Assembly: GCA_949825045.1 (NCBI GenBank) | Contig: OX463827.1 | Location: forward strand, 6,346,501 to 6,410,500 | DNA length: 64,000 bases | Source of the DNA: Argyresthia goedartella | Lineage: Eukaryota; Arthropoda; Insecta; Lepidoptera; Argyresthiidae | Reading direction: 5' to 3' | In this document: positions 53,270 to 64,000 of the stretch, piece after piece | How the letters are laid out: each line of letters begins with the position of its first letter | Numbering within the stretch: the first letter of the stretch is position 1 | Program-made: the position numbers and the translations under genes | The notes under the pieces: generated by a model | What the model was told of the DNA's origin: nothing | What the model saw: the letters and a program-made list of their open reading frames with translations, nothing else | Databases searched by the model: none

Positions 53270-53690
53270 ACAAATCAAAACGTCATCTGTGTAACATTTT
53301 TGTTTTTGTTGTATTTTTTCCAAAAAGCCCGAAATCATTTTTATTAAAACATCCAAATATGAAATTTTATATGGGACCACCTCTCTGAGGTATGACCTAC
53401 CAATCAAAACAATAAATGTAGCCCATTAATGTCCCAACCGAGGGGCGCAGGCCTTTACCCGGATACGAGTAAGATTAAGCCATACTCCACCACGCTGGCT
53501 CAGTGCGGGTTGATGGAGGGTTTTACGACTACTAACACGTAGCGATAGTAGCCGGGAACTACTGCTTAACGTGCTATCCGAAACACTGAACGTCCGATAC
53601 TGTACTTAAGATCTCATCAAAACAAGAATCATTAAAATCGATTTGACGAAATAATCGCGGAACAAACATAACATGTGACAGGGTTGTGTC
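53270..53690. repeat. Dispersed repeats incl. CTCCACCACGCTGGCTCA family
   Basis: 53280-53410 (CAAAACGTCATCTGTGTAAC, TATATGGGACCACCTCTCTG) matches 63520-63640. 53430-53600 (ACCCGGATACGAGTAAGATTAAGCCATACTCCACCACGCTGGCTCAGTGCGG) matches 8405, 17150, 50745 and 54700. Confidence 0.7.
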
Positions 53691-53703
53691 ATGTAATTAA
53701 AGT

Positions 53704-53990
53704 ATAATGAACTGATTATTTTTAATTTCAAATGACTGTATTGACATTTTTATTATTGAATTATTATTATTATTGTTGACATTTATTGTGTACGATACTA
53801 TAATTTGTTATGTTTCAATCTGGTATATATGTTATTCGAATATTTGTATAATGAACTGATTATTTTAAATTCCAAATGACTGTATTGTCATTTTTATTAT
53901 TGAATTATTATTATTATTGTTGACATTTATTGAACTGACATGTACGATACCATAATTTGTTATTTATATATTATATATGTTATTTGTGTA
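53704..53990. repeat. 143-bp tandem duplication
   Basis: TATAATGAACTGATTATTTT...CAAATGACTGTATTG and the following ATTATTATTATTATTGTTGACATTTATTG occur twice, about 143 bp apart. Confidence 0.85.
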
Positions 53991-54832
53991 TTTGTATGTG
54001 TACAACGAATTGGACATGGTCTATAATGTTGTGCATTAATCTGTAAAAAAAATAAAAAAATACGACACAACAAAAAAACAGTCGAAATAAGAACCTCCTT
54101 TTTGAAGTCGGTAGAAAATACATATTCTGTGAAAAAAACAACTCTCTACCTATGTTTGTCGGGGGGACGGATAGCGGAGGCTTAGTAATAGGGTCCCGCT
54201 TGGTACCCTTCGGGTACGGAACCGTCAGCATGGTACTTGATGTCATACAGACTACGCATACTCTAGCGCTAAGATGGTGAGCCTAGCTTTGAACTAAGCA
54301 ATTACATTCAAGAAACAGCAGGCGTATCATGTTATTCTGACTTCTGGGAATTTGTTTTTTTTTATTTTTTTTTAAATTAGTTTATTTCAGTAAGCACAGA
54401 AGCACAGGTCGTGGGACTACCCTTTTAAGTTAATAGAAACCTGTGGTAGGGGAGACCGCTCATTCCACATTGGAGAATTACACTAAATAATTTGTAACAG
54501 AATCCATTTCAAAATGTCAAACTGACAAATCAAAGACAGCTGTTTATAATAATCGTGTTGTAAGTAGTTGATAGAAATTCTAAGATGTCTGGGAAGTGCA
54601 TGATATGGCTTACAGTTCCAAGCCTACCTGTACCTAACTACTGAATGTGTCATACAGCGAAGTTGAATGTATAGTATCTTATATATAAATAAATGTAGCC
54701 CGTGAATGTACCAGGCCGTTACCCGGATACCAGTTAGATTAAGCCACGCTGGCTCCTACCACGCCGGCTAATCTGAGGTCGGTTCGTGCGTCGTATTTTT
54801 TTGTAAACAAGCAAATTGGGTGCGTTTCGTGC

Positions 54833-55408
54833 GTTTTCAATAGTGATGCAACGAATACTACTTTTACGAATACGAATACGAATATCAAACCTACTATTAG
54901 GTGAACACGAATATCTCGCCATGGTAATAAAATACTAATTTATTTGATGAATTTCTATTCTCCTAATAATTAACATTTAAATAAGCATTTTTTTTTTAAT
55001 ATAAATTTTGTAGATTTTCTGGTTTTAGGCGATTTATTTTTTCAGTCTGGCGGTTTCCAGCTGTTGAAAAAAGTCTTTCTGAGGCGACTGAACATGGCTT
55101 CAGTGAAAAAATATTTTTGGGCGAGTTTTTTCAGACTTGGAAAAAGGACATCTTCTCGCCAAAAGGCCTCTGGATCAGCAGTCGGCGATAAATTTTAAAT
55201 TTGGGAGCTTTATATCTAAAGCATTTATCTCGTTTTTAGTTTGCGTCGTCGCGTCGTCGTTGCGGTTTGTAAGGCCCTATGCACACGTCGTATTTTTACG
55301 TGCCGACGACCGACGCACGTATTCGCCGAATACGAATATTCGTTAAATGTCTATTATTCGGCGAATACGAATATTCGTATTCGTATTCGTTGCATCACTA
55401 GTTTTCAA
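54833..55408 (-). mobile_element. hAT deletion derivative, copy 2, with 8-bp target duplication
   Basis: The element proper is 54841-55400 (560 bp): TAGTGATGCAACGAATAC and its inverse, bracketed by GTTTTCAA at 54833-54840 and 55401-55408. An 8-bp duplication is the hAT hallmark. The interior matches 44318-44897 and keeps a broken hAT C-terminal region on minus. Non-autonomous. Confidence 0.93.
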
Positions 55409-55734
55409 TAATGTAGAAAAAAAAACCCTCACCATTGAGTGCGGTTCGGGCTTCCTTTTATTTTGCAGATTTCAAGCCCGTAATGTCTGAAAGCTTCAAT
55501 TGCAAAAGTCCTTTCCTGTAGCCAATAGAAAAATGTCGTGTTCCAATCTACACACCGTGACACCGGTAGAATTAGCTGAATTGATGTTGATAGGGTTTGT
55601 TGTGTTTAAAAACCAAAGTTAGTTTGTCAGTGATTGCGATAGCGTTCATTGACCCGACACTGCTATGGCGAACCGAATAATACAAGGTTAACACATCATG
55701 GTAATGGTCGGTAACGGCTACTATAATAATAATA

Positions 55735-55970
55735 ATATCTTGGACACTATTTACACACATTGATCTAGCCCCAAACTAGGATTCCCTGTATCTTGGGTAC
55801 AGATAACGATACACATATTTATATAGATAAATATTATACTTAGATAGATAAACAACCATGGCTAGGGTACAAACATCCGTTCTCATCAAACAAATATTTG
55901 CCCCCACCGGGACTCGAACCCGGGACCCTTGGTTTCACTGGTCGCTACCGACTCGGCCATTCGGGTATGA
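55735..55970 (-). mobile_element. tRNA-derived SINE (family B)
   Basis: Reverse complement: ATACCCGAATGGCCGAGTCGG head, GGGTCCCGGGTTCGAGTCCC (B-box), GATGAGAACGGATGTTTGTA, and a tail of TTATTATTA. Second copy at 60190-60438. Confidence 0.85.
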
Positions 55971-56032
55971 TACGCTAAACGACAATAATTTCGAACATTG
56001 CGCGTAATAAATAATAAGTAAGGACTAGCATT

Positions 56033-56279
56033 TAATCGCACACCAAAAATACTGACTTTCACAGCAAAAAAGGATCAGCAAAAACACATTTTATGTTTTA
56101 AGTATTTTTTGATGTTCTTACATGTTCAACCTAACACGAATGATAGAGCGGGCTTCGCTTCGCTCACCACCATTACCCTTCACCTGAGAAACCGCAGTAT
56201 TTTGCCCTGTTAATTGCTGTAAAAATCAGTAATTTTGCTGTGCAAATTAGTATTATTGATGTGCAGTTTAATATTTCAC
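56033..56279. mobile_element. MITE with 9-bp target duplication, copy B
   Basis: Flanked by ATAAGTAAG at 56024-56032 and 56280-56288. Starts GACTAGCATTTAATCGCACA, ends CAGTTTAATATTTCAC. Interior as in copies A and C. Confidence 0.88.
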
Positions 56280-56492
56280 ATAAGTAAGCATCGCTAACCC
56301 AATCACGAGCGTACAGTGGTAGACAGGGGTCGATGACCGCTATTGCATTGCTAACGCGTACCCACTATATCGATTGTATGTTATGCATGCAGTTTCAGTT
56401 GTTTGACAGAAGGTTGATATAGAGTTTATATAAAGGAAGTAAATATAAATTTACTTCCGGATATTTCCGTGGTTTAATGGATTTCAAAGAGC

Positions 56493-56700
56493 TCCGTGGT
56501 TTAATGGATTTCACGCTTGCTTCCCACACAGGAGATGCAGGTTCGATTCCTGACCATGTACCAATGAGATACATAATTAATTTATCTTAAGTACATTATA
56601 CGGACGTTCTAACGGTGATGGAAAACATCGTGAGGAAACCTTCATTACTCTATAGCTGAGGGGATGGGCTAGCCACCTGTCACGCAAAATGGAGCATTGA
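56493..56700 (+). mobile_element. tRNA-derived SINE (family C)
   Basis: GAGCTCCGTGGTTTAATGGA (A-box region), GCAGGTTCGATTCCTGACCA (B-box), CTTAAGTACATTATACGGAC, GATGGAAAACATCGTGAGGA. Its first 21 bases (CTCCGTGGTTTAATGGATTTCA) are partly duplicated just upstream at 56468. Confidence 0.85.
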
Positions 56701-56779
56701 ATAACTGGCTAGAGGTGGGCACAATTGTGCCTCTGCCACCCCGTATGGGAAAAGGCGTGACGCTACGTTAGGTTATGTT

Positions 56780-58505
56780 ATACTTTCGGATAGAATTTAT
56801 ATAAAGTTTATGTAGACTATAAATCATCCTGGATTCAAGGGTTTTATTTATTTATTTATTTACTGATTACAGAGTTTACAGCACATACGATACAAATAAG
56901 ACAAAAAGGTATACTTATCTTTGGCCAATTACAAACTCTCATTATTTAAGAGTGCATTAAGGGTGCATAGTTGCTCACCTCCGCAGGATATACATGTATC
57001 CCCCGCCCTGCACGTTGCCCCTGGGTAGTGTTGACGAGACACAAGTGAAGACAAATATCCCAGGTTCTCAAAAGATTATAAAAAAATATAATATAATAAT
57101 AAAGTTATTAATAAATGACCTGCAATCATATTTACTGTTAATCGAACGGCTAAAGTTCCAGGACTAATATATTTCTAATATTTTTAATTAAAACTATAAA
57201 AGGCATTAAAATTCATTCAATTCATTCAATTCATTCCTTGTGGGATTTAATGTCTAAATATATGTGTTGAGTGTTATTAATTCACGCAAAAAATATGAAA
57301 GTTAATCATAAAGGTAAAGAAATGAAAGAGTTAAAGTTAAATGATTAGTTCTAGTAAAAATATAAAGGAAAGTCCCTAAAAATTAATAAACATAATAAAA
57401 GCAAATAATAAGATAAAAATAAAAGTAGAACCATTAAAACAATATTTTCCTAAAAGAGTTTTACATTCATTATGTAATATTCTTAAGATAACATTTCATG
57501 TAATTATATGACGATTAGGGATTAATCAAAAATAATAAGGTAAACATATTAATCCTAATATTGTTCTAATTCAGTTAAAGGGAAAATTTAGGCGTTATGA
57601 AAACAGATGCAATTGGCGAAATTAGCGTATGTCGTTAGACGCCATTGTCTCAGAATTGAACTGAATCGAGATACAGAATGGGCACCGAACTCAGTGACAG
57701 TTAAAATTAGTCACAAATACCTCGAATCTTGACCCCAAGCTATCTAGGTACCTATTTAGTTCTGTACGTTCAGTTATAAATACATGACATACCCGGTATC
57801 CATTACAATTTTTTTTGTCCGTACAAATCTGAGACGTTTCATACAGTGTTTTTTTTTTCATGATACTCGAGAACCTCCAGTTACATTTTTTCTATAATTA
57901 CGGCATTTTCTACGGGACTTTTAGATAGATCTAGTTTGCGGTGTCTGTCTGCACTATCTGTTTCGCAAAGGTAAAACCGACTTCATGTTCTAATTAAGGT
58001 TACGAAAAAAAATGGGTTTTTTCGAATCCATTTACCCCACCATGAAGTCATCTAAAGATTTGATTTTTGGGGTAACGTTTATTGAGTATTTGATTAAGAT
58101 TCTCACTAAAGGAAAACGCGATTGGATGAAATTTTCTCGATAGAATTTAGTTACGAAAATACCTCTAAATTGTTTTATTTATTCCTGTAATTCTGAAATC
58201 CAAACAAATTTCATTGTGGAACTGCGTTCAAAATGTAGATATTATGTATTCGTAAACTCTCCTTATTTTTTTTTTTTTACAAAATAGCGTAGTTTATTTT
58301 TAAACAATTTTTCTGTGGTTTAGTGCTGCGTCATGACATTTTTTTCCCGATTCCGTCCCTCTCACACTGCGGGTCTTTCCGCCAGGAGTAACGGGTATCG
58401 CCTTAACTAATATATGTACATTCATATCTCCATAGCTTCGGCGTTGGGCTAGCCCTCTGTGACTTTGCCACCCCTTATGAGAAAGGGCGTGCCGCCATGT
58501 TATAA
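56780..58505. other. No supported gene
   Basis: AT-rich, (TTTA)n near 56840, ATTCATTCAATTCATTCAATTC microsatellite near 57215. Nothing coding recognised. Confidence 0.45.
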
Positions 58506-58509
58506 TTAA

Positions 58510-58690
58510 CATTTAACATAACATTTAACGGCACATTCATTGCCTGTGGCCCCACACTAGGATACCCTGTGTTGTGGGAACCAGAAACATCGTCACAACA
58601 TCCAACACCTGTTTTTTTTGAGTCCCGAGCCGGGATTCAAATCCAGGACCTCCCGCCCGGGAAACACATGCCTCGCAGCAAAGAGGTTGT
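58510..58690 (-). mobile_element. tRNA-derived SINE (family A)
   Basis: Reverse complement: AACCTCTTTGCTGCGAGGCA (degenerate A-box), GAGGTCCTGGATTTGAATCC (B-box), GGTATCCTAGTGTGGGGCCA. Confidence 0.8.
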
Positions 58691-60185
58691 CAAATTGTAG
58701 GTGATGGTTTCAATTTCCGGCAGCACGTACCTACCTATCTAGTAAATGCGATACTTCTTCTGATCGCTTGAAGGTTTACAACCCCAAATTACATGATACA
58801 GTTACATACCGTCCTGTATAAACAGACTGCGTGTGACATCCATACGTTACATCACGCGTTCCAAACGCTCCATGATCAATAGAACCTCAATAGATAATGC
58901 AAATAAGCAAACAACACATTTAGAACACTTGTTTTCAGACCACTGAACTATCTTGCCATCCACACGTGAAACTAACAAGCTAAAATCAAACTAATGGCCT
59001 GAACATAAGGTGCAGAGAGAAAGCAAAAGTAACTTTGCAGGAATTCGAGTCTACGACGACGCGCAGTCTGGCATTGCTACTTGGTGATGGCCTGTAAAGT
59101 CTAATCGCGTTACACATCATACACTGCTGGTTTGCCACTAGCGATGAAAAGGAAGAGCCTTGGCATCCAGCAATGGAAGCGAGATAACAGGAATGTGTCG
59201 CTGAAATAGGGTGCATGTTATACAGCGCTCATTGTTCAATTGTTTTCCTCCGGTATTGTATTTGTAACAATTAAACAAAGCAGTTGCGTGTAGGAAACGC
59301 ATCATTAGAGACATCTAGCGGGATTCTGTATCTCGTGATCCTTTTCAATTTGACGTTTGAGCAGACAAACTCGCTTGGAATGATAACACTCGTCGAGTAG
59401 CGCGGGAAGTGACGAGGAGAGGAGGCAGAGTCGTAGTGTTGCCACAGCCTAGTCTTGCTCCTCGTTTTGCCCACCGCTCCCTTTTTTGTCGGTTTTTGGC
59501 GCGAGTCGGCAATAGAGGCCAATAGACACATCCGGCGTCGCGATAAAGAAGAAAGGAAGAAAGATAAACATTTTTTGCCAAACATCAAAATTGCATATTG
59601 CAACGCATTGAAAATAATATTAAATAGTAATATTTGGCAAGAGGGTCAAGCCCAGCAATGCTATGAGCATTAACTGCATAGCGCTGGTTTTCAACAGGGC
59701 TCCTTTTTATCACGCTTTTATTAGCTTCACCTGTATGTTTGATTGTTTGTTTGTTTGTATGTAACCGACTCCTTTGGACTCTATTTTGACCCACTTTAAA
59801 CGGACAGATTCAATTCAAGCTTTGTACACTTATCAAGAATCAGCGACGTGTAATAATTTCATAAGTTTATCTCATTATCCTGATTAGGATCGTCAGGATT
59901 AATTAATTTCTCGTATTTGGGGGATTGACAAAACAGTCTACTAACTTTCCGGCTCGCGCACTCGAACTAAAAAATGAAAAATAAATATAGTTTAAAAAAA
60001 CTAAAAAACACCCTTTTAAAGCACTTCGAACTAAAAAGTTAAAAATAATTTTTAATATAACCTTAAAACAATAATGAATAAAAAATACTATTATTATTGT
60101 GAAAAAAAAAGCGTCGGGCGCTTTGTTCCATTTATTTCGTACATCGAGCGTAGCAAACTATATTTATTAAAATATTAGTGCATAA
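58691..60185. other. No supported gene
   Basis: Open frames on minus at 58986-59216 and 59271-59603 have no recognisable motifs. (GTTT)n near 59740. GC-rich patch 59395-59560. Confidence 0.35.
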
Positions 60186-60189
60186 TATA

Positions 60190-60438
60190 ATAATAATAAT
60201 ACCTTGGACACTATTTACACACATTGATCTGGCCCCAAACTAGGATTCCCTGTAACTTGGATACTAGACAACGGTACACATACTTATGTAGATAAATAAT
60301 ATACTTAGATAGATAAACAACCATGACTAGGGTACAAACATCCGTTCTCATCAAACAAATATTAACCCCCACCGGGACTCAAACCCGGGACCCTTGGCTT
60401 CGTAGGTAGGATCACTGCCGACTGGGCCATTCGGGTCA
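60190..60438 (-). mobile_element. tRNA-derived SINE (family B)
   Basis: Reverse complement: GACCCGAATGGCCCAGTCGG, GGGTCCCGGGTTTGAGTCCC, GATGAGAACGGATGTTTGTA, (ATT)n tail. Closely matches 55735-55970. Confidence 0.88.
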
Positions 60439-60539
60439 TTACGAAAATGCGCGAGTCATAACCATATCGTAGATTTGACAATATCATGATATCGTCAACC
60501 ATTTAATGATATGGCGACCATTTCATGAAATGGCTAGAA

Positions 60540-61029
60540 AAGGTTGAATTTCACGAAAACATGTATTTTTAACAGCATTTTTATTCAATAATACTACGTG
60601 GTGATTTTGTATTACACATGTCGAACTAACACGAAGATCGTTCGGGGACTTCACATGGCTTCACTGCGCTCGCCCCCTTTAGTCTTCACCTAAGTTATAC
60701 CTCGCCCCACGAATTAAGAGCGCTGGGCGACGTTGGCGGGAATTACTGCGCATATGTACATGTATTGAAAAGTGACCACTGCGCATTCAAGGCCAACGCT
60801 CATAACGTGTGGTGCGACGTAAACCGCAGTGTCTTTCCCTAAAATATTCCTTCGTTCAATGAAAGTTCTAATTCAACCATGGCCGACGATATCATGATGT
60901 GGTCAATTCTACGCCTTTTACATGAACAAAAAAAAAAAACAGTGTGTGGTCAGACGGGCAACATCGCGGCGGAGCGAGGAGCTGAACGAGGAGCCGCGAG
61001 TGTGTGGCGGGGCCAGAATAGTTTGTTTT
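60540..61029. other. MITE-like fragment and a short ORF of unknown nature
   Basis: 60590-60700 resembles the 9-bp-TSD MITE interior. From ATG at 60879 (context CAACCATGG) a frame reads MADDIMMWSILRLLHEQ and then RGAERGAASVW before entering the MITE at 61030. No homology recognised. Confidence 0.35.
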
Positions 61030-61483
61030 GGCTAGTATTTAATCGCACACCAAAAATACTGCACAGAAGGATCAGCAAAAATACTGCACAGAAGGATCAG
61101 CAAAAATACTGCACAGAAGGATCAGCAAAAATACTGCACAGAAGGATCAGCAAAAATACTGCACAGAAGGATCAGCAAAAATACTGCACAGAAGGATCAG
61201 CAAAAATACTGCACAGAAGGATCAGCAAAAATACTGCACAGAAGGATTAGCAAAAATACTGCACAGAAGGATCAGCAAAAATACTGCACAGAAGGATCAG
61301 CAAAAACACTTTTTATGTTTTAAGTATTTTTGTTGATCTTACATGTTCAACCTAATACGAGTTACCCTTATTTACTGTTACCCTTCACCTAAGCTACCGC
61401 AGTGTTTTGCCCCGATATTTGCCGTGAAAATCAGTATATTTGCTGAGCAATCAGTATTTTTGATGTGCAGTTTAATGTTTCCC
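61030..61483. mobile_element. MITE with 9-bp target duplication, copy C, with internal array
   Basis: Flanked by GTTTGTTTT at 61021-61029 and 61484-61492. Starts GGCTAGTATTTAATCGCACA, ends CAGTTTAATGTTTCCC. Longer than copies A and B because of a 25-bp tandem array. Confidence 0.9.
61053..61308. repeat. 25-bp tandem array, about 10 copies
   Basis: Unit AAAAATACTGCACAGAAGGA plus TCAGC, with one variant (GATTAGC near 61245). The unit resembles the first internal bases of the MITE end, so the array grew from the terminal region. 25 bp is out of frame, so all three frames cycle. Confidence 0.95.
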
Positions 61484-61492
61484 GTTTGTTTT

Positions 61493-62690
61493 AAATATTC
61501 GCGTACTGAATCGTCAGACGTCAACTTGAAGATGCCCAACATCCTTCAAGATTTATCTGAACATCATCAGACATCTATGTCTGAGATATTGAATAGAGTT
61601 ACTAATTAGTGTTTAGTGAATCTTGTCTAAAAGCGTCAGTGCAGTGGTCTTGCAACTCTGGTTTTTCCTGTATTTTACTTTTGACGTTTACGTACATAAA
61701 AATTTATTGCATTTTTTATTGCATTTGTCAAAAAAGTATGTGGTTTGAGCTGTGAACAGTTGAACCATTCAGACTGTGTGAGTCGGGATTTCCCAAAAAT
61801 AATCGTGTTTAATTACTCTCAACCTTAGAATTGTAAATTGCCACTGTAGAGAAATAACATGGTTTTTGGATGACTTCATACTTTATGTGGTGGTTTACAC
61901 TGAAATAATCTTTTAATAAAACGATAAGATCTGTCGGAGTTTAAGTTGTTAGTATAGCTTGTTGGTTAGTTTGGAAACATCAAGAATAGAGCTCACTGAC
62001 TGACAGTAACAGGAATTGCGGGATTTTTTTTTTTTATTATGCATTTCATCGAAGGCACACGCTTGAGGCACGGCGAGCCCAGACGATGATGTAAGCGATG
62101 CAAAAACACAGAAAAAGAAATTTGTTGTTTTTTTTTAAAACGACTATGTGTATTTTGAGATGAGTTTGACTTGAAATTACTTGCTTCTGGCCGAATACAC
62201 CGAACTGCTGCTCAAATAAAACGCCACTCAAGTCTGGGCACCCTGACTTGATTATTATTATTTAGCTTACTTTTAGAGGTATATGATTCTAATGTTAAAA
62301 ATGCTCTTAGACGATGAATGGAGGACTGACAGAGCAAAACAACTTAAGTTTAAGATTAAATAGACAACAAGTCTTGTACATAAATCCAAAAATCCGGTGC
62401 AATTTATACAAAAAATTGTGGAAAAGTGAGTCTTTTCTAAGGAGCAAAAATAATCAAATTTCTAATCGACCAACACAACTAGGCGCATGACAGCTATACA
62501 CGTTCTTTGGAATCACGGAGGAAACACCGGAACGGTGATTGATAGCATATAGTACGTACTTAGTACATGCTAGTGACTTGTACGTACAGATACGTACGGA
62601 TACGTACTTATTGTAGGCGGGTTGCAGGAGCCGAAACCGCAGTCCTGTCATGCGCCTAGTTGTGGTGGTCGCGTACCACGTTCACACGTC
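61493..62690. other. No supported gene
   Basis: AT-rich, with no recognised exon or repeat apart from GTACGTACGGATACGTACTT near 62580. Confidence 0.4.
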
Positions 62691-62694
62691 AGCG

Positions 62695-62910
62695 AATGTA
62701 CCCGCTGTCCGTCCGTCTGTCCGAAAGAGGGCTGCATCTCATGAATCGCAATAGATAGAATAGAAACTTTAACAGAATGTTTATTTATGTCTCCGCTACA
62801 GCAAGAAATGATGAATTCACGCAATTTTCATAATTAAAGCAAGTGTTGTTTTTTTGTTTTTCTTGTAGAATGATCTGGAACCCTTCGTATGTGAGTAGAA
62901 CTCGCACTTG
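62695..62910 (-). repeat. Degraded GGGTTCCGTACC-type repeat
   Basis: GTCCGTCCGTCTGTCCG, CTGCATCTCATGAATCGCAA, TTATTTATGTCTCCGCTACA, and GGAACCCTTCGTATG near 62877. Same family as 24336 and 35819, strongly diverged. Confidence 0.55.
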
Positions 62911-63117
62911 ACAGATTTATTTAAGTTAGGGCGATGGCGATACAGTGGCTGACGGATTGAGTTATACTCTGAACAAGTGGTGTTAAAAATATCTATAAGT
63001 ATTGTTGCTACTTGTCTACGAAGTCTTGTTAGCCTAAAAGTCAATTTTACAACTCCGGGATTTAAATTTATTTTTCGTCAAGTTTATGGTCAGGTTTATG
63101 GGTGTAATCTTCAAATA

Positions 63118-63410
63118 TAAGCACATCAAAAATACTGATTTGCACAGCAAATATCAGGGAAAAATGCTGCGGTAGCTTAGGGTGAAGGGTAAAGGTGGTG
63201 AGCGAAGGATAAAGGATAACCTAACACAAAGGATAAAGAGGGCTTCCCTTTATCCTTCGTGTTAGGTTGAACATGTAAGAACAACAAAAAATACTTAAAA
63301 CATAAACTTAATATACACTTAAAATATTTAAAACATAAAAAGTGTTTTTGTAGATCCTTTTTTGATGTGCAAATCACTATTTTTGATGTGCGGTTAAATA
63401 CCAGCCAAAC
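63118..63410. mobile_element. 9-bp-TSD MITE family, copy D (left end lost)
   Basis: AAGCACATCAAAAATACTGA, GGTGAAGGGTAAAGGTGGTG, TATCCTTCGTGTTAGGTTGA and a right end TTTTTGATGTGCGGTTAAATACCAGCC. An extra duplication of the AAAGGATAACC segment lies near 63210. No flanking duplication found. Confidence 0.75.
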
Positions 63411-63414
63411 TTAA

Positions 63415-64000
63415 TTCACCAAGTTAAAAACTTAAAAACCCAACTTCAAGTTCAAGCCCTATTTCTTCCTCCCCGGTCCGCATGCAAATGAAGGACATGA
63501 AAAGACTTCCTCATCAAAACATCATCTGTGTTTTTTTCATCATTTTTTGTATTTGTTGATTTATTCAAAAAGAGCTTCATCAATTTTGATAAATATTATA
63601 TGGGACCACGACTGAAGTATGGCCTACCAATCAAAACAAGAATCATCAAGATCGGTTCATAATTGACGGAGTGATCGCGTAACAAACATACAAAAAAAAC
63701 TGGGCAAGTGCTAGTGTAACTCGCGCACGAAGGGTTCCGTACCACCGTACAGTGGTAGAGATGGTGTGAATAGTGAATAATTGGATTTTACATGGCAAAA
63801 TGTTGTTTACAAATTTATTGGTGCGGCTACTTTCATACCCCATGAACGTAACCAGGTGCATTCATAAGTTTGTATGTGGTATTGAAATAATTGTTGTAAG
63901 GAAGCCCCCTTAACTAATTATTTTATTCTGTTTTTTAGTATTTGTTGTCATAGCGGCAACAGAAATACATCATCTGTAAAAATTTCATCTGTCTAACTAT
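63415..64000 (-). repeat. Dispersed repeats to window end
   Basis: 63415-63690 matches 52770-52840 and 53280-53410. 63720-64000 is the GGGTTCCGTACC repeat with TGGTGCGGCTACTTTCATAC, as at 36060-36300, continuing beyond the window. Confidence 0.7.

Noticed and set aside
59271..59603. 110-codon minus ORF as a gene
   Set aside because: Overlapped by frames on both strands, no motif, no splice support.
60879..61250. 123-codon ORF with repeat tail
   Set aside because: The second half is the MITE and its 25-bp array read in rotating frames; only the first about 45 codons could be real and match nothing I recognise.

Overview
The window reads as eukaryotic nuclear DNA from an insect, most likely a moth or butterfly (Lepidoptera). 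It is AT-rich, gene-poor and packed with nested transposons, tRNA-derived SINEs, truncated LINEs and foldback/MITE elements. It holds spliced exons with GT-AG borders and animal-type tRNA genes; there are no operons or bacterial signals. The species cannot be named from sequence alone. All identifications below were made by reading; no database search was run.

Host genes. (1) 14966-17402, plus strand: the 3' end of an NDUFA11 (complex I B14.7)-like gene, with one 207-nt exon followed by two tandemly duplicated candidate last exons. (2) 37534-19560, minus strand: three phase-compatible exons resembling the N-terminal half of the peroxisomal protease TYSND1, with an 11-kb intron and a 6.4-kb intron full of repeats. 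(3) tRNA-Val(CAC) at 45591 and an intron-containing tRNA-Tyr(GTA) at 45901 on the opposite strand. A few weak promoter or first-exon candidates lie at 40.8, 50.3 and 52.0 kb.

Layout. 172-2082 is a 53-bp minisatellite of about 36 copies. 2542-9989 is a complete but inactivated P-element (THAP9-like transposase) with terminal inverted repeats and a perfect 8-bp target duplication. Its introns contain a dead Tc1/mariner element (5798-7545), a SINE and other repeats, and one 84-nt exon is present three times. 10.0-12.0 kb holds LINE 3' ends. 12320-14188 is a pogo-type element with TA target duplication that keeps only a lysine-rich/PHD-finger C-terminus. 19.7-20.9 kb is a LINE reverse-transcriptase fragment. 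22194-23147 is an inverted-repeat element built from a TGACAGGTGTCA-like motif. 29255-32122 is a 2.9-kb foldback element whose ~960-bp arms each carry a THAP first exon. 39.5, 56.0 and 61.0 kb hold copies of a MITE family with perfect 9-bp target duplications. 43.8-45.1 kb is a foldback element with an hAT derivative inside it; a second hAT derivative at 54841-55400 has a perfect 8-bp duplication. 46531-47178 is a homogeneous 36-bp array that is open on both strands.

The main theme is layered transposition. At least three DNA-transposon superfamilies can be delimited to the base by their target duplications, and two host-gene splice acceptors have a retroelement end within a few bases. The strongest unusual signals are the P-element with the triplicated exon, the THAP-exon foldback element, and the duplicated last exon of the NDUFA11-like gene.
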